Below are positions 36,992 to 50,329 of a stretch of DNA of 64,000 nt, piece after piece. The DNA is from Brasenia schreberi (Eukaryota > Streptophyta > Magnoliopsida > Nymphaeales > Cabombaceae): positions 7,076,501 through 7,140,500 of the forward strand of contig JAYKKT010000064.1 of the NCBI GenBank assembly GCA_036023115.1. Direction: 5' to 3'. Below the pieces are notes generated by a model, which saw only the letters and a list, made by a program, of their open reading frames with translations, was not told where the DNA came from and made no database searches. Positions within the stretch are counted from its first letter, which is position 1, and the number at the start of each line of letters is the position of its first letter. Made by a program: the position numbers and the translations under genes.

Positions 36992-39900
36992 TTAAGCCTT
37001 TTCCCATACTAGACGGGGTCGGCTACATCATGTGTCATATTAACAGTTAACTCACAATAAGCTAGATCATTCTTTATTATTTCCTTCCAACACCTTTGTG
37101 GTCGTTCTCTACCACTTTTAATAGTTTCAAAAATTAGTTTTTCATACCTTCTTATAGATTTTTTTTATCTTTCTTTTATATTCCAAACCATCTTAAACGA
37201 TATTCTCTCATTTATCCTCTATTGGTATCACTTCTAATTTGTTTCTAATAACCTCATTATGTATACGGTCTTTTCTTGTATGACCACTCATCCATCTCAA
37301 CAACTTTTGTACATGTTTGATGATTAACTACCCAACACTCATAACCATAAAATATGGCAAGTCTAATTGTTGCTATAATGTTTACCTTTTAACTTTAATG
37401 AATCTTCTTATCATAAAGAATACTTGATGCCCCTCTCCATTTTAACAAACCAGCATTAATTCTATGCATAACATTAATTCTATGCGTAACATCTCCATCA
37501 ATTCTTCCATCACTCTAAAAAATTGACCCTAAAATTTAAAACTTTTCTTTTGAGGGATGCAATGTGTTCTAATTTTAATTTCTGTCTTTTAAAATAACCA
37601 AATGATCAAACTTACATTACATATATTTTGTCTTTGTTCTACTAAGTCAGAGGCCTTTGCTTTCTAATGTTTCTCTCCATAGTTCCAATTTTCTATTAAC
37701 TTTTCCTTAGACTCCTCCACTAACACAATGTCATCTGCAAATAACATACACCAAGGTACTTCATCTTAAATATGTTTTGTTAGCTCATCAATCATCATTA
37801 TAAATAAGTATAAACTTAAAGTTGATCATTGATGCAACTCAATATTAACTTCAAAGAAATATGTCATTCCTTCATGAATCTTCACAAATGTTTTTACACC
37901 ATCGTACATGCATTTTATAAGGTTTATGTATGTTAATGAGATACCTCTTTTTTTCAAAGATCTCCAAATAACATCCCTTATATCCTATCGTAAGTTTTTT
38001 CTAGATCAATAAATATCACGTGAATGTCTTTCTTTTTTGCTCTAAAATATTTTATAAGACATCTCAAAAGGTGAATCATTTCAATAGTAGATCTGCTTAG
38101 CATGAATCCAAATTGTTTCTCTGTTGTACTTGATATTTGTCTTAACCTACATTCGATAATTTTTTCCTATAATTTCATAGTATGACTCATTAACATGATA
38201 CCCTGATAATTCGTACAATTTTGAATGTCTTCTTTAAATAGTCTTGTAAACCAAGTAATTCTTGTCTCTTAAAACTTTCAAAACTTCTATAAGAATATTG
38301 CTTAGTCCTACAGAATTACTACCTTTCATATGTTTAAGAGCCTCTTTGACTTCATTCTTTTGAATATGTCGGTAGAAATTATGGTTTATATACTTTTCTG
38401 ATTTGGCTAACTCCCCTAATCTAATACTAACATATTTATTTTTATTAAAAAGCTTCTAAAATTAGTTTTTTCATCCATTTTTTATATCATCATTTGCCAA
38501 TAGAATTTTCTCATCCTCGCCTTTGATGCATCTAACAAAATATAAATCCTTAGTTTTCTTATTTCTAGCCCTAACTATCCTAAAATTATCTCTTTTACCC
38601 TCTTTTGAGTTAATTTTTTATATAAATTCTCTCAAATTTTATTTTTTGCTTCACTGACAGCCTTTTTCGCTTACTTCTTTGCTTTCTTATAAGCTTCTAA
38701 AGTTTCATGAGTTTTCTTAGCATAATATAATTTGTAACATGCCCTCTTTGCCTTGATCTTATTTTGCACTACTTCACTCCACCATCAAGCTTCTTTTTGT
38801 ACCAGTACACCTCTCTTAGATTCACCTAACACATCTTTCGCCACTTTCTTAATATGTATAGCCATATTGTTTCACATATTACAAGGTGCACCAACATAAT
38901 TTCAAGCATCTCCTTGAAGGACTTTCTGTTTAAATAAATCTTCTTTCTCGTTTTTGAGGTTCCACCATTTAGTCTGAAAAACTCAATACACTATTTTCTT
39001 CTTTATCTATTTTTTTATTTATAAATCCAAAATTAAAAGTCGATGTTGAGTGGTTAAGTTTTCTCCTAGAATTATCTTACAATCTTTACAATACGCTCTA
39101 TCCTTTTTTTCTACAAATAAAGTAATCAATTTGTATTTGTGATAAGTCACTCTTATAAGTAATTAAATGTTCATCTCATTTTTTAAAGATTGTATTGACT
39201 ATGAAAAAATCAAATGCCATAGCAAAATTTAAAATCTCCCTACTTTCCTCATTTATATCTCCAAAAGCAAAGTTTTCATGAATACCTTGATATCTTAATG
39301 TCTCTTTACCAACATGTCCATTTAAGTCTCCTCCTAAACAAATCATCTCCCTTTGTGAAATTCTTTGAATCACCTTATCTAACTCTTTCCAAAAAATTGT
39401 CTTTATACTATCTTCTAATCGTACTTGGGGTACATAAGCACAAATTATATTCAAAACCTTTGCTCCTAACACTAATTTCAACGTCATGATTCAATCACTA
39501 TATCGTTGTATGTCTACTACACTATTCTTTAAATCTTTATTTATGATAATACCAACTCCATTTCGAACATTTTTCTTACCTGAGTACCATAATTTAAAAC
39601 TCGTATCCTCAATATCCTTTACTTTTTCTGCAACCCATTTTATCTCTTATAAACATAGAATATGAATCTTTTTCCGAATCATAGTATCTACCACCTCCAT
39701 TAGCTTACCAAATAAAGTTCCAATATTCTAAGAACCAATACAAATCTTATTATCTCGAACTAACTTTCTTATCTCCTGTATCCGTCCATATTAAAAATGT
39801 GGAGACCCTCTTTGTAATTTATTCACTACATTCAGGCGGCAATATAACAAGACTAACTTCTTTATCCATATTCATCCATGATGTGGAAACCCTCTCTGCA

Positions 39901-40063
39901 ATTGATTCACTAGATCCGAGCGGAAATGTAATGGTCCTTATTTTTTATATAAAAATCCGACAAAATTTTACACTACTGTGGGAAGCCTAACACAACCCTC
40001 CTCTTTTATCCAGGCTTAGGACTGGCCACGTAAGGGTGATCCTTTTCATGAGCAGAGCTAATC
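36992..40063 (-). mobile_element. RTE-clade LINE, copy 4, near full length, antisense
   Basis: A minus-strand copy of the LINE family. Its 5' end (minus sense AAGGATCACCCTTACGTGG, CCTGGATAAAAGAGGAGGG, 40063 side) matches that of copy 2, and its 3' end is GACCCCGTCTAGTATGGGAAAAGGCTTAA near 36992-37020, without the TTG repeat. The endonuclease piece at 39176-39487 keeps GGDLNGHVGKETLRYQGIHE; the reverse transcriptase is riddled with stops. Possible target-site duplication TTTTTTATGAA (36981-36991 and 40064-40074) is weak because it is T-rich. It is more diverged than copies 1-3, hence older. It lies between two copies of one SAP-gene exon. Confidence 0.93.
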
Positions 40064-40340
40064 TTTTTTATGAATAATTAAAATTTTAATTTAAATATAG
40101 AAAACTATTTTTTTGCAAGTATACATGACCACTCTTTGTTTTTTAAAATTCAAATTTAAGGCAATCACGGTAAAAAATGAACGGTTGAGATTTGTTTGGA
40201 TTTGTTAGCATGTGTTATCGTATAAAGTCTCTGCATAAATGTGTGTGCACCTTATTACCTGTTAATTTCCAAATATATGTACGCATTACAGGTGATAATT
40301 TTTTTTACCTCAGATGTAAATAGTATCACAGTTCACTTAC

Positions 40341-40415
40341 CTTGACAGTAATGTCAACGTTTTCAGTTTGTGAGCTCGTGCATTTCGTGTCGACCAGCTG
40401 CTCATCTTTTTTAAC
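40341..40415 (-). CDS. Duplicated upstream exon of the SAP-domain gene
   Basis: A 25-codon exon, phase 0 at both ends, preceded by CTTGTGGTTCAG and followed by AAG|GTAAGT. Its product shares SSQTENVDI with the exon at 36388-36459, and flanking intron sequence is also similar (AAACCGAG before; GTAAGT.AAC.GTG after). Both copies have intact splice sites, so a transcript could include either or both without shifting frame. The two are about 3.9 kb apart, with LINE copy 4 between them. Confidence 0.6.
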
Positions 40416-42629
40416 CTGAACCACAAGTAACGGACTGTCTCGGTTTAAAAATGAAAAGTGACAAATACACGGAATAAGATCATTTTAGTTCCCACTGTTT
40501 AATCGCACATGATTGACCCGATGGACAGACAAAATATTACAAGATCACCACACCAAACTTTCTCAGAATAGGGTACTTATTCATTATAATCAAGTAGAAA
40601 GATAGCCAAAGCATATATAGTTGTATGCCAAAGAAGCCAAATTCATCCTGTGAACTACAATAGTCAAGAACACAAAAAGTATACAATGTAGGAGAATGAT
40701 ATGGCTCTTGAAATTCTGAAAATGTATCAAGTTTTATTTCCTAAGATTTAATAATAACAGTTTATATGCATTAGGTTTTAGACTTGCCTCCAATTACTTG
40801 ATGGGCTGAGTATCCTTGAGTACCATATGCATGAACCTTACTTACACTGACAGCAATCCTACCGTGAAACATTGAATGGAATGTTTAATACGTGATGACA
40901 ACCTCGCTTGAACACTTGTTGGAGGACTAAACAAATATGGACAGCCACTGCAAATTATATAAGGTAGGACAAGCCCCATATCAATGAGACCTTTTTAGTT
41001 CTGTCATATTCAATGCAAAAAGAAAGTAGCATCGGGTTCTAGTGAACTAACTTCTAAGTGCACAGTTTCTTTTTCCAGCAACTTCCTTCGTGTAATATGA
41101 AACAGCCCGCAGTAGCTAACGTGGATGGCAACGACACGGTACACCGCAGTCGAAGAGTCAAATCAGTCCACAAAGTGATCGAAATTCGTTCACTTGGGCA
41201 AAAAGTGTACAAACAGTCCCATATATATAATGGGGACTGGAACTAAAAGGACAAAGCAGGAAAGAGCGCAACGGCTATATTTCTAGCTGTTGCACCTTTG
41301 CTGAGTGGGTTTTCTGCTGGCTGAAGACAAGACGAAAAACAAGACACACACGAGATAGTTACATTTAACCCCTACATTCCAAGAGAAGGAAAACAAAAGT
41401 GACTGTCTAGTCTAAGACGCACTTTAACACAAGCAGCCATTACTTACCCACTCCCGCTTGATCCACAATCTAACTGTTTATTATTATTAACTTTCCATGA
41501 CCGACTCTAATTTTTCTCCATTCTTTTTGGTTCTAACTAGGATACGACTGCATCAAGTTTCATTCTTAAATCCTAAGTACTGAATAGCAGCTACCACTAG
41601 TTCTGGCTCTGGGTCATGTTTTCTCCTTGCATCAGAATTCAATAAGAATGACAAATTTCACCAAATTGTCCGTTAGCACATTTCAACTACTAACTGACAA
41701 TGACTGCCAAAACTTTTTAATCTTTGAACGTTATCAATTTTCCAACAACAAGCACGCCAGGGTTTGTCCATCCAAGACAGTCCACTGATTAAAATGTTTA
41801 AACGACAAAATGTGAAAAGTTTCAACTTTAGATGCATAAAATATGTAGATATGAATACCATATGATAAAGATAATTTCTTTATATTTCTCTTTACAAACA
41901 TCTCTTAGTAGTGCCCTAGTGCGAGAACCTCCCAAAAAGATGCAATCGATACCTTAAAAAGTTATTAAAACTGTAAACCAAAATATCACGATTAATTGTT
42001 AGTACATAAGGAACATGATCTAATATAACCATAATATAAATTACTTTAGACATGTGCAACCGAATAACTGCTTGAGAACAAAAAGTTTGATATGCAGCCA
42101 TGAACGTGCGCATAGAAACACATAAGCATGCGTTTGCCACCAAGTCACTTGACCAGCGCTTAATGCACCTAGCAAACACACCGAGGTCCTAGACGCACCA
42201 ATTTTGATAACATAGGCAGATCTCATTTGCTTAGGTAGTGTCACAAGCCACTTGAATGGTTGTTCTCCTCCAACGAAACAAGTCCTCTTGATCTTTACTG
42301 AAGACATGGGTCAAAGATTTATTGCATCTATTATGTTTAACCTCAAATAAGAATATAGATATGAACTTCAAGATGACAGTCCGACATATCATAGAGAAGA
42401 TGAGTCAGGTCCAGTATATAGTTACTAGGAACAAATGATGAACAACCAGTGTGTAAGAACTGGGAATTTGAAATGCAGAATTGACGTAGTTCTCATGCAT
42501 TCAAAGAAAAGATATCATCAAAAGAACTTCTTGTATCCTAAATAAAAATGCTCTGAACAGAGATGAGATTATTCACAGTGAGCAACAAACTGAAATCAAA
42601 CGAGAAAAGAACTGAGAACATAAAATTAC
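40416..42629. other. No exon identified (intergenic or intronic)
   Basis: Between the duplicated SAP-gene exon and the MPWW exon, both on the minus strand. Short open frames such as 42041-42307 (minus) have no recognised domain. It could be introns of one or both partial genes. Confidence 0.4.
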
Positions 42630-42997
42630 CTGCCCGTTTCAGCATCGAACTCGAAAGCAGAGGTAACAGAACGGGAGCTTCTGTCTGCTTTAGTAGGAAA
42701 CGGGAGAGGCCAGCCCGAACTCGACGACCTGGAAAAATGGGGATCCGTCGGAAAGAAGCCTCCGAATTCCGGCGACGGAAGGGATTTGCCATGCGAAGAC
42801 GCGCTTGAATCGGTGGAGTAACGGGAATCTGATGCCGGCGAGTCGATCCCCACTTGCAGATCGGTATGGTACCCACAAGTATACCGTCCGGTTAGCCTTT
42901 TCACAGGTTGTTTGGAGCGACGATGGGAATCCGAAGAAGAGGAAACAGAAGAAGAGGGAGAAGCAATTTGCTTGTTGCCGGGTTTCCACCAAGGCAT
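42630..42997 (-). CDS. First exon of a MAPKKK3/5-like kinase (partial)
   Basis: From ATG 42995-42997 an open frame of 122 codons plus two bases ends at a good donor, GGGCAG|GTAATT. The product starts MPWWKPGNK and is rich in serine (SPSSSVSSSSDSHRRS), followed by KRLTGRYTCGYHTDLQVG, SRYSTDSSASSHGKSLPSP and GWPLPFPTKADRSSRSV. An MPWW-type start, a basic RLTR-like patch and Ser/Pro-rich text resemble the N-termini of plant MAPKKK3/5 and YODA-class kinases, which act in MAP-kinase cascades; this is from memory of the family, not an alignment. The GC content is higher than the surroundings, as in real plant exons. No kinase-domain exon was recognised downstream on this strand, so the gene is truncated, has a very long intron, or is something else. 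Confidence 0.55.
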
Positions 42998-43767
42998 TTC
43001 GGTGGAAGAGCGTTCATCACCTGCTACTCGAAAAGCAACTCCTGTTTCCACCCCCCATCAAAAGGTCACCCCTCTCTCCCTCTGACATTAGGATATGCAG
43101 TGGTTACTCGACACTTATCAAGGGAAGACGGTTTCAGTGTGGGGCAAGACAGTTCCGTCTATAAAAAGAGACTAGACTTGAATTTCAGTTAGCCCTGGTT
43201 AGAGAGAGAGAGAAGGCAGAAAGGTTAGACATCATCGTCGATTCTTTGACCTTGACTTGGAGCCAGGTCAATGGCAGAGTCGTTTTCTTGGCATATCTCT
43301 GCTCCTCCTGTCTTGACGTCTCCTTCACATTACAACAGTATCAAAATGTCAACTAATACAAGGAATCATGGCAATCTTCCTTTCACTATCTCTGATTCAT
43401 GTGAGCCCCATGAGGGGCCTATCCCACGTCAACGCCATGCTATAACACGCGCAAACTTGTGGCATCTCGACATTCCTTCAACTTGACCTGCTGTCATATA
43501 CCAGGTTTCCCTTCATTTATAACTCAGGTAAGCCACATATATATATATATATATCATTATATATATATACTCGTTATGCATCGTCACCATTTGCCATCTT
43601 CTACGATGCCACCTAGATAGAGGGAGCTGCAGCATGATCATTTCAGCCATCATTTTGGCCGTTAATAATGTTGAAAAGGAATAGAGGAAGTAGAGGAACC
43701 TAAGGGCGGTGAGAGTGATTCAAGTGGGAAGAGAGCAAAAAATGGTAATGTGCACCGAGTGCACATC

Positions 43768-43797
43768 TCTCTCTCTATCTATCTATCTATCTATCTA

Positions 43798-43842
<45 letters not shown>
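43768..43842. repeat. Compound CT/CTAT/AT microsatellite
   Basis: CT repeats, then about six CTAT units, then about 20 AT units. Confidence 0.95.
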
Positions 43843-43845
<3 letters not shown>

Positions 43846-45642
43846 TTTAGGAGTCAAAAGGGCAATGTTTGATGATTTCAAAAGGTCCACATAGAATTCA
43901 ACCCTTTGATCTATTCGTTACAGATGCAGCTTCTCTCAGGAACCCCTTTGTGTTAATTTATATGAGAAGCTTTAAGAAAAGAAAAGAATGTCATAAGGTC
44001 CTAATCGACCCAAGCACGACTACTTAAATATACTGTGTTGTGTTTGTTTAAAACCGATTTAGTTTGCTCAAAAAACAGGATCATATTTTAATGATTCTCT
44101 TTCAAAATATTTAAGGTTCATATTCAATAATCTAATTCCCACATGAAAGTGATTACTGCCCAACACTCGTCGAAAAGCATCACTTAAACACAGCATGTAC
44201 TAATTAATATACCGGGATCAGTGGTTCGAACCTGCTGGTTTTGGTTCACAAGAATCCACAAACCATAATCAAACTGAATTTAACCAGTTTGACTACAGTT
44301 TATAACCACTACGTTCAATTATGGTTCCATTTTGAAAAAGAAGAACGAAATAAGTAAAAGACCATGGAAGAAAACCTAAAAAATTGAGACGGATCATACC
44401 CAACATGATAATGTTCACTCATGCTCAATCGTTATTTTTCAAAAAATAACATGGTCTTAAGTATTTTTTCAAAAACCTTTTAAACTTTTAAAATTACATC
44501 CATGCCGCCAAAAAACAATAAATAAGCATAATGAACATGTCACTGGTGAGTTGAATCTATATATATATATATATATAGCATCACTCAGTGTGCATTATGC
44601 GCACAATTACAAAGTGTGGCCGGTGGTGCATATAGAAACTCTGTTCGGGTGGGGAACCTAACCCACATCTATACCGTGAAAGCTACGTGATAGGTAGAAC
44701 ATCTTTTAGGGTGGGATGAAACACCACCTTAAAAAAAAAATCTATACAAACTCTTCCGGGTTATTGATGGGTGGGTAAGGTAGGGTTTAGAACTGGTCCA
44801 GCAGTTTCAATAGAAATAAAACTAGGTCAGAAACCGGGTGAAACTGGAACAAATGAAAAGATTCGGTTTCATCAAGGGTTTCAATCATGATCAAGAAGTC
44901 AGTTTTGAATTTTTTTTTTTAAACTTAAAACTTTTCAACTTTTTTACTGATTCTGAGTGATTTGGGACTCAAACCGGAATTAGTCCAAAACCGGCGGCCG
45001 GTAAGACAGTCTTCTCAACCACAACGTTAAAAAGTCAAATAATCTATACAAGCAGCATGAATAAAGGTCAGTTCACCTGAATTTCACCAACTGGACTTTG
45101 CCTCTTGACTCCGAAAGGGACTCCTATCATCACAAAGGATTTATTTCAACCAAAAACCGAGTCATAATATGGTCCGGTGATCAAGGGGATGAACTTGGTA
45201 GGATCCAAGCAATACCCGATATGATTTAACAGAATCTTAGGTGATCATATTGGGATTCTAATGCAAAACAATCAAAAGTTAATCTGGGTTTGAGTAGCAA
45301 ATATCATAAACCTTAGACATAGCCGGGCAGGATTTCGGAGAATTCGATCCAACAATTGTTGACTTGAATGATAAAATCGACCGGAATCCGGAATTCCAGT
45401 CCAAATGCAATAATCAGCATTGACATCCTTCTTCACAAACCAAATTTTCAATTCCTTGGAAAGTACCAAGTTCATGGGTAGTAGTTGTTAGTCCAAATGT
45501 AATAAGAAGTATTTGCTAGTAGTTGGGGAATTATTATTGTGCTTATAATGAAAAGCAAGAGAACAATCTACACCTTAGATCTCTGCTCAGTGTCCTTAAC
45601 TAAAAGAATAGGCCACACATAGGAAAGAGCTTTACAGTAATT

Positions 45643-45644
45643 GG

Positions 45645-45692
<48 letters not shown>
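45643..45692. repeat. Compound (TA)n(TG)n microsatellite
   Basis: TA repeats followed by about 16 TG repeats. Confidence 0.95.
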
Positions 45693-45693
<1 letters not shown>

Positions 45694-47520
45694 AGATTGC
45701 ACAAACCACTATTATACATGTACACTTCGGGTGTCGAGCTATGGACCTTTAATTTGAAGATTCATAAATTGCTTCTTGGGATGGCAATGAGGTAGGATGG
45801 AGCTGGTTTTCACTCCTCTCGTACTCGTCCCGCACAATAAGCCTCCTTCTATAACTGCCCGGTCTCGTGGGTCTTGGGAATCAAACTCCGCACCTTTTTT
45901 GTTACAATCCGGTCCCATAAGAAAAAATCAGATAATATTATATATTCTATATAAAATACAAAAACTTTTTATAGTATTTTATATTATTAAACTAGAAGTT
46001 ATTATGTGTATATATATATTTATATAAAAATATATACACATATGCATGTAAAATATTTATAAAAACATACATATATTATATAAATAATATACATCATATA
46101 TATATCAGAGCGGATCAGGTTTACCTTAAACCCTATCATATCCCATCTTGCTTGCATGTCTTTCTAGTCTTGCCTCGCACCGCACCAAAGGGGGTTTTCC
46201 TCCTTAAGAACCCACCTCATATAGGGGCAGTAGGAAGGGGGTAGAGATTACCATCTCTAATTGACTCCTAGGATAAGGAGAGTCATGTATGGATGTTCAT
46301 GGGGCCGGGGATCAAAGTCTCCACACTCATTCCTGTTTCATAATCTTGTTAACGTCATGTTTTCATTCCCATCTACGTGTTCTCACGGGGATCCGTCAGA
46401 AAAAAGAAGGATGCTCAAAAATAGACTGGACCTTACGAAATGAAACCTAATTTATGTAAAATACAACTAAATTAGAACATATTATTACGAATGAATTATT
46501 GTGAATAAAATGTGAGGAATGACCGTGAGTTCATGAATTCAAAAAGAAGTAACACTTTGCTTTATTTATTTTTTCTTATAATTTATTTTATTTTATAAGG
46601 ACATAACTTTATAGAATCAATTAGAGGAAAGATCGGGACCGAATTTGTAGGGCTGAGACCTCTTATCCATATCCCCACCCCGTCAGGATCTCTTCTCCAT
46701 GAACATCCCATAATATTTATAGAACATATTATCACTCTCTAAATTAGTTTTGTTCAAGGCGGATCCCACAAGAAATCCAGGATCTCTTCTCCTTGAACAT
46801 CCCATAGTCATGCCTTTTGTCTAACGACGAAAAGAAAATCGATTCTTTGTGAAATAATTTAGTAAAAGAAAGAGAAAATCTCGCAGAAACATGGAGGAAA
46901 TTAAGTAAAGAGGGGGAAATGAATAGCGGGGGATGTGCACGGCTAACGGTCCACATGAAGAATCCTCATTGAAGGCATACTCTTTCATCAATGGGAACTT
47001 CATGATGACGCTTCTTTAAATTCACAGCCAGAAGGCATTGATTATGAGGGAATGTATAACTATTTTTTTAGAGGAAGTCGTGAAGAAAAATAAGGTTGAT
47101 GTTGCAACTAATGTTTGCTTGAGAGATGGGAGAACGTTTTGATAATTACGAGTTGACCGCAGCATGAACCCCACTTTGAAGACGATATTTTCTTTTAAAC
47201 TTTATCTCTTTGGATTAAAAACCTCAACCGTAGGTCGACAAATATAGAAAATTGAGAGCTTCGATCCATAACTTCAGAAAGTTAGAGACATGAAAGCAAG
47301 AACATGCTTGTACAGGTAAGGTGAGATTGAACTTTTCAGAATTCTTAGAATCAATTGAAAGTTTAAACTCATCCAAAGATTATAATAGTTGACACATTTT
47401 CAATATCATGATATATATAATCGGATAGTATCCGCTGCTTACTCATATTCACTCTTTATTTTGAAAAAGTAACAATATTATTTAAGTCATGCCTTTGAAA
47501 AGTAAGATCCAGACCCAATT

Positions 47521-47649
<129 letters not shown>

Positions 47650-47754
47650 TCCATGGTATGTTCTAGCAACGTTACATTTCAACTATCTAATTTGAAACAT
47701 GATAGTAAGATTTGAGTTTAGAAAACAATCTTTCAGGATCAAGTATACTTGTAA

Positions 47755-47873
47755 AAAGTGTAAGTCTATTTTTTACTTTTTAAATTCTAATCTCAACTAT
47801 TCATTTCTTAGATTGGTTGACTGAAATTTATTTGAATATATTAACATACCATGTTACTAGTATATACGAAAAT

Positions 47874-47885
<12 letters not shown>
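47755..47885 (+). repeat. Microsatellite-linked repeat family, copy 2
   Basis: AT-rich module with TTTAAATTCTAATCTCAACT, TTATTTGAATATATTAACATA and GTTACTAGTATATA, leading directly into a TA/GA microsatellite. Related modules occur at 40135-40235, 49650-49765 and 49965-50075. Confidence 0.55.

Positions 47886-47949
<64 letters not shown>
47876..47949. repeat. Compound (TA)n(GA)n microsatellite
   Basis: About 19 TA units followed by about 16 GA units. Confidence 0.95.
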
Positions 47950-47952
<3 letters not shown>

Positions 47953-48395
47953 ATTGTCATGGCTTGGGGCTAAGCACCATTTTCCTTGAGGCATATGGAC
48001 CTCTTAGAAAAAATTCTAGGTCTTGTGGGGTTCACGGCCGCTAGAGGCCCCCTCTTACCTCCGGCACTGTGTCTGTGTCCTTGTGCACTCGCATGTTCGT
48101 CTTTCATTGTATACCAATTTTGAATGAAACCAGTTCTGTGCATGATCTAAAAGCACACAAGAACCTTGGGATCGAATAACGAGTACATCCTTTATCCTGA
48201 TGAACGTACCAGATTTTATAAGTTGCCAACTAAGAGTATCAAATTTTAAATCTTTATAAATTTCCAATTTACTTAATTAAGTTTAGTGGAAGAAGCCGAC
48301 TTATCAAGTTAACTTTAAGTTATATCAGTTTATCACTAAGTGCAATTCCGAACACATGCGCATATATGTGTGTGTGCAGTTTGTGTTTATAGAGG

Positions 48396-48611
48396 TAGAC
48401 ATGATCGGTTCGTAACCGGTCTTATGGTTTCAACTGGAACAGGTTGAACCAAGAACTGATGAAACCGGAATGAAGGACCCTTCAGTTCGGTTCCGATGAA
48501 ACCGAAACCAATGGTTGAAATTTTTTAAATAAAAATACTGATTCCAGAACCAATCCAGGCCGGTTCAATTATGGTTTCAGGTTTCGGGCTAACCCGAACC
48601 GGACGTGTCTA
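48396..48611. mobile_element. AACCGG-rich short element with inverted ends, copy 1
   Basis: Starts TAGACATGATCGGTT and ends AACCGGACGTGTCTA, near-perfect inverted ends. The interior is rich in AACCGG, GGTTTCA and GGTTCCG. About 216 bp, no coding capacity. Related to 50330-50575 and more loosely to 59635-59869. Confidence 0.6.
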
Positions 48612-48918
48612 TATAGAGGGTTAATATGAGCCCATAACATCATGTGTACAAATATAGCATCAGAAATGTACATAATATTATATATCAAAATAAATGCAGA
48701 GCTGCGTATGACAACAGATAACATGACTGAAGCATATCAGAATGCGCAGGGAACAAATTTAATGCACGGGGGCTTTCCCTAGTTGTCATTGGTCCCTGCA
48801 TCGTAAGGTATGACGAAAGAAAGCCGCCTGCGCGCGCCATGCCTACTGCTTCTTCCCCTTGGACTTCACCAACCATGCCCTCCCTGGTCATGCAGTCCCC
48901 AGGACCCATCATGTCCGT

Positions 48919-49092
48919 CAGTAGCGGATCTAAAAAAAATAGTGTTGGAGAGGGCGAAACATGTATCTTATCGTGTTAGGGGGGCGAAGCATGAATCTCA
49001 ATCATATATATATATATATGATTTTATAGTGAAATTTTAAAATTTCAGGGAGGGCAACCCCCTTTCCACCCCTCTATGTAGATCTACCATTG
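48919..49092 (+). mobile_element. MITE-like repeat, CAGTGGCGGATCT ends, copy 4
   Basis: Starts CAGTAGCGGATCTAAAA and ends TGTAGATCTACCATTG. It has an internal TA microsatellite at about 49003-49020. Interior shares the GGGCGAA-type text common in this family. Confidence 0.6.
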
Positions 49093-49767
49093 ATGGCTAT
49101 CTGTTTTGATTACGACCGTCCACAGTCATGCTGCAGGCTTGTCGGCTACACCCTATGCTCTTAACTCAGTTTACAAACAATCTTGCTTCCATGGTGTCTT
49201 TGATTTGTGGTGCCATGCACAAGTATTAGAAGTGCATGCTTAAACTTACATGGGCTTTCAGTCATGTTCTCGAAGAAGATGCTTGGGTTTTTGTGTAAAG
49301 CCTATATATCTAATCCATGTAACCGGCCTATCTCTGTGGTGTTGTCATTATTGACACAAATTGAGTCTACAAAACCATAGTTATATACCAATGATAAATT
49401 CTGGTTTGATGAATGGCAGAACTTAGAAATGTGACCTTGGAAAATATAAGTATAGTTCCATGAAATGTTGTATCAAAAATACTCCGATGCATCTTGTCTT
49501 GAGCCAGGAGAGAAAGAACTTAGCATACATTCACAATATCAAATGCCAACATATTGAAACAAGTCTCAACCATCTATTTAAAGAGTTGATTGAAATGTGA
49601 ATTCAAAAAGTGAAAAATGATACTTATACCTTTTTCAAACCTATATGATTCATGATTGTACTTTTTAGCATTTGAATCCAAATCTCAATCATTAATCTCA
49701 TGAGAAATAGTTGAAATTTGTTTAGATATATTAGCATATAATTTCTATAGCACAATTATATATAACA

Positions 49768-49823
49768 ATAACTAAGCTTTTTCTACAGTAGATGAGGTTG
49801 GGTACATGGATTCTTTGTTTCTA
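49768..49823 (-). mobile_element. RTE LINE 3'-end scrap
   Basis: The minus strand reads GAAACAAAGAATCCATGTAC then a degraded version of the CCGACC..CTAGTATGGGAAAAGGCTTA 3' terminus. Confidence 0.65.
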
Positions 49824-50329
49824 TATATACATATATATTCTAATAAAAGTACAAAGTTGTATATCAAAATAAATTTTAATAATTTAATTTGCAAGATGGA
49901 TGACTCATATTTAAAATTAAAAAGCAAAAGTACTTATATCTTTTGTAAGTGTACTTAATTTATAAAGCAAATTTTATTTTTCTAATTTAATTCTCAACTA
50001 TTCATTTTTCAAATTACATGTTTGAGGTTTGTTTAGATATGTTAACATATAATGTTGCTAGCAAACACCATGCTCTCTCTCTGTATATATATACATACAT
50101 ATATCTCAATTTTTTTCAAAACCAAACCAAACCAAGTCGTAAAGCAGAAAAGAAGAAGAAGTGAAACCACTGGTTTGGTTCTGTCTGTTGATCCAATCGG
50201 TTTTCAATTTTTTGATGACCCTCGCTGGAGGGACAATTCGGGGTTGTGATGGGTCTCTAGTGAAGAAGGCAATTGGGAGCGGTGCAAATATTTCGTGGGT
50301 TTAACACTGGACATTGTGAAACATGTAGG

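Larger units (their letters stand above)
42998..47000. other. Intergenic DNA with microsatellites
   Basis: The 5' flank of the minus-strand MPWW exon and then AT-rich spacer. An open frame at 45272-45475 (minus, 67 codons) has complex, protein-like composition but no recognised family. Diverged AACCGG-rich sequence occurs near 44220-44340 and 44800-45000. Confidence 0.45.

Noticed and set aside
42563..43192. Several plus-strand frames of 80-119 codons opposite the MPWW exon
   Set aside because: They are GC-rich shadows of the minus-strand exon and lack family matches or splice support.
46685..46808. Repeated 27-base phrase GGATCTCTTCTCC.TGAACATC
   Set aside because: Two short copies 96 bases apart with no further structure; likely a minor local duplication.
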